Shown here: in pieces, positions 63,659 through 64,000 of the stretch | Numbering within the stretch: the stretch's first letter is position 1 | Layout of the letters: each line of letters opens with the position of its first letter | Source: Varroa destructor | Taxonomy: Eukaryota; Arthropoda; Arachnida; Mesostigmata; Varroidae | Assembly (NCBI RefSeq): GCF_002443255.2 | Contig: NW_019211457.1 | Coordinates: forward strand, 49,067,233 to 49,131,232 | Direction of reading: 5' to 3' | DNA length: 64,000 bases | The notes under the pieces: model-generated | What the model saw: only the letters and a program-made list of their open reading frames with translations | What the model was told of the DNA's origin: nothing | Databases searched by the model: none | Program-made: the position numbers and the translations under genes

Positions 63659-63790
63659 TCAGCCATTCCACTGGTCATTAAAAATCATCCTTTTTCTGCC
63701 ATTGTGTCGATCCACGGTGTTATCGCGATGTAGAACCCGTATTTGCTTTCCAACGGCTTCGTCATACTGTTTCGTAACGGGCGTGGTCAT
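63659..63790 (-). other. Candidate upstream (first) exon, minus strand
   Basis: An ATG frame of 43 codons (includes QYDEAVGKQIRVLHRDN) ends in TGA. It is polar, like the gene that starts downstream at 63072. A usable donor in the needed phase was not convincing (possible at ACC|GTGGAT), so it may be unrelated. Confidence 0.2.
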
Positions 63791-64000
63791 ATGACATCAG
63801 CCTCACAAGTATTTTGTATCAGTATTTGTTTCACAAAATTTTGTACCAGGTACAATTAGAGCATATCCGGGGTCGCAACTAACTTAGCGATTATTCCTCT
63901 CATTATCTTTTGCGTTAACGGTAAAGATTTTTCCGGTGATGAATAATTGACTAGACGCTTCGTGGTTAAACAATAAGTAGAAAACAATAGTGCTACTGAA

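Noticed and set aside
1..64000. rRNA genes, CRISPR arrays, bacterial operons, prophage
   Set aside because: None seen; the splice-site and intron structure show a eukaryotic nuclear region.

Overview
The window looks like arthropod nuclear DNA. It is AT-rich, with long introns, GT-AG splice sites, (TA)n microsatellites, decayed Tc1/mariner transposases, and two copies of what looks like a tRNA-derived SINE. A chelicerate (mite or tick) would fit the GH18 chitinase and the repeat content, but nothing here fixes the species. Two runs of exactly 100 N (9114-9213 and 33661-33760) are assembly gaps of unknown real size. Because genes are split into small exons, most long ORFs are chance. I built gene models by requiring open frame, plausible splice sites and matching codon phase from exon to exon.

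Layout. 1-3.3 kb: mostly non-coding, with one minus-strand ORF carrying a cys-loop-receptor-like motif. 3.3-11.7 kb: a plus-strand gene of unknown function (three phase-matched exons and a possible terminal exon). 13.2-14.8 kb: an ORF open on both strands, then a dead mariner transposase. 15.4-16.95 kb: a GC-richer island that could be a promoter and 5' leader. 20.1 kb: a plausible terminal exon followed by AATAAA. 23.9 kb: a multi-membrane-segment ORF. 26.4-26.9 kb: two phase-matched minus exons, the last made largely from an antisense SINE. 31.1 kb: a short plus exon. 32.4-39.5 kb: the best supported gene, an 8-exon GH18 chitinase-like protein of 355 codons with intact DxxDxDxE catalytic motif, a decayed copy of part of its exon 4 inside intron 3, and a 58-bp inverted repeat around a gap in intron 2. 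41.7-42.6 kb: decayed, frameshifted coding sequence of unknown origin. 43.4-45.9 kb: a Tc1-like relic, a SINE and a second mariner relic. 48.1-54.1 kb: minus-strand exons of one or more unrecognised genes. 54.4-63.1 kb: a minus-strand gene for a long Ser/Lys/Pro-rich, probably disordered protein (five exons in perfect phase, two more likely, 5' end beyond the window or not found). Two plus-strand membrane-protein-like ORFs lie inside or beyond that gene (56.9 and 63.4 kb).

There is no operon-like organisation and no evidence that the neighbouring genes act together. I found no rRNA, CRISPR or credible functional tRNA gene. Confidence is high only for the chitinase and for the 58.0-63.1 kb exon chain; everything else is graded accordingly.
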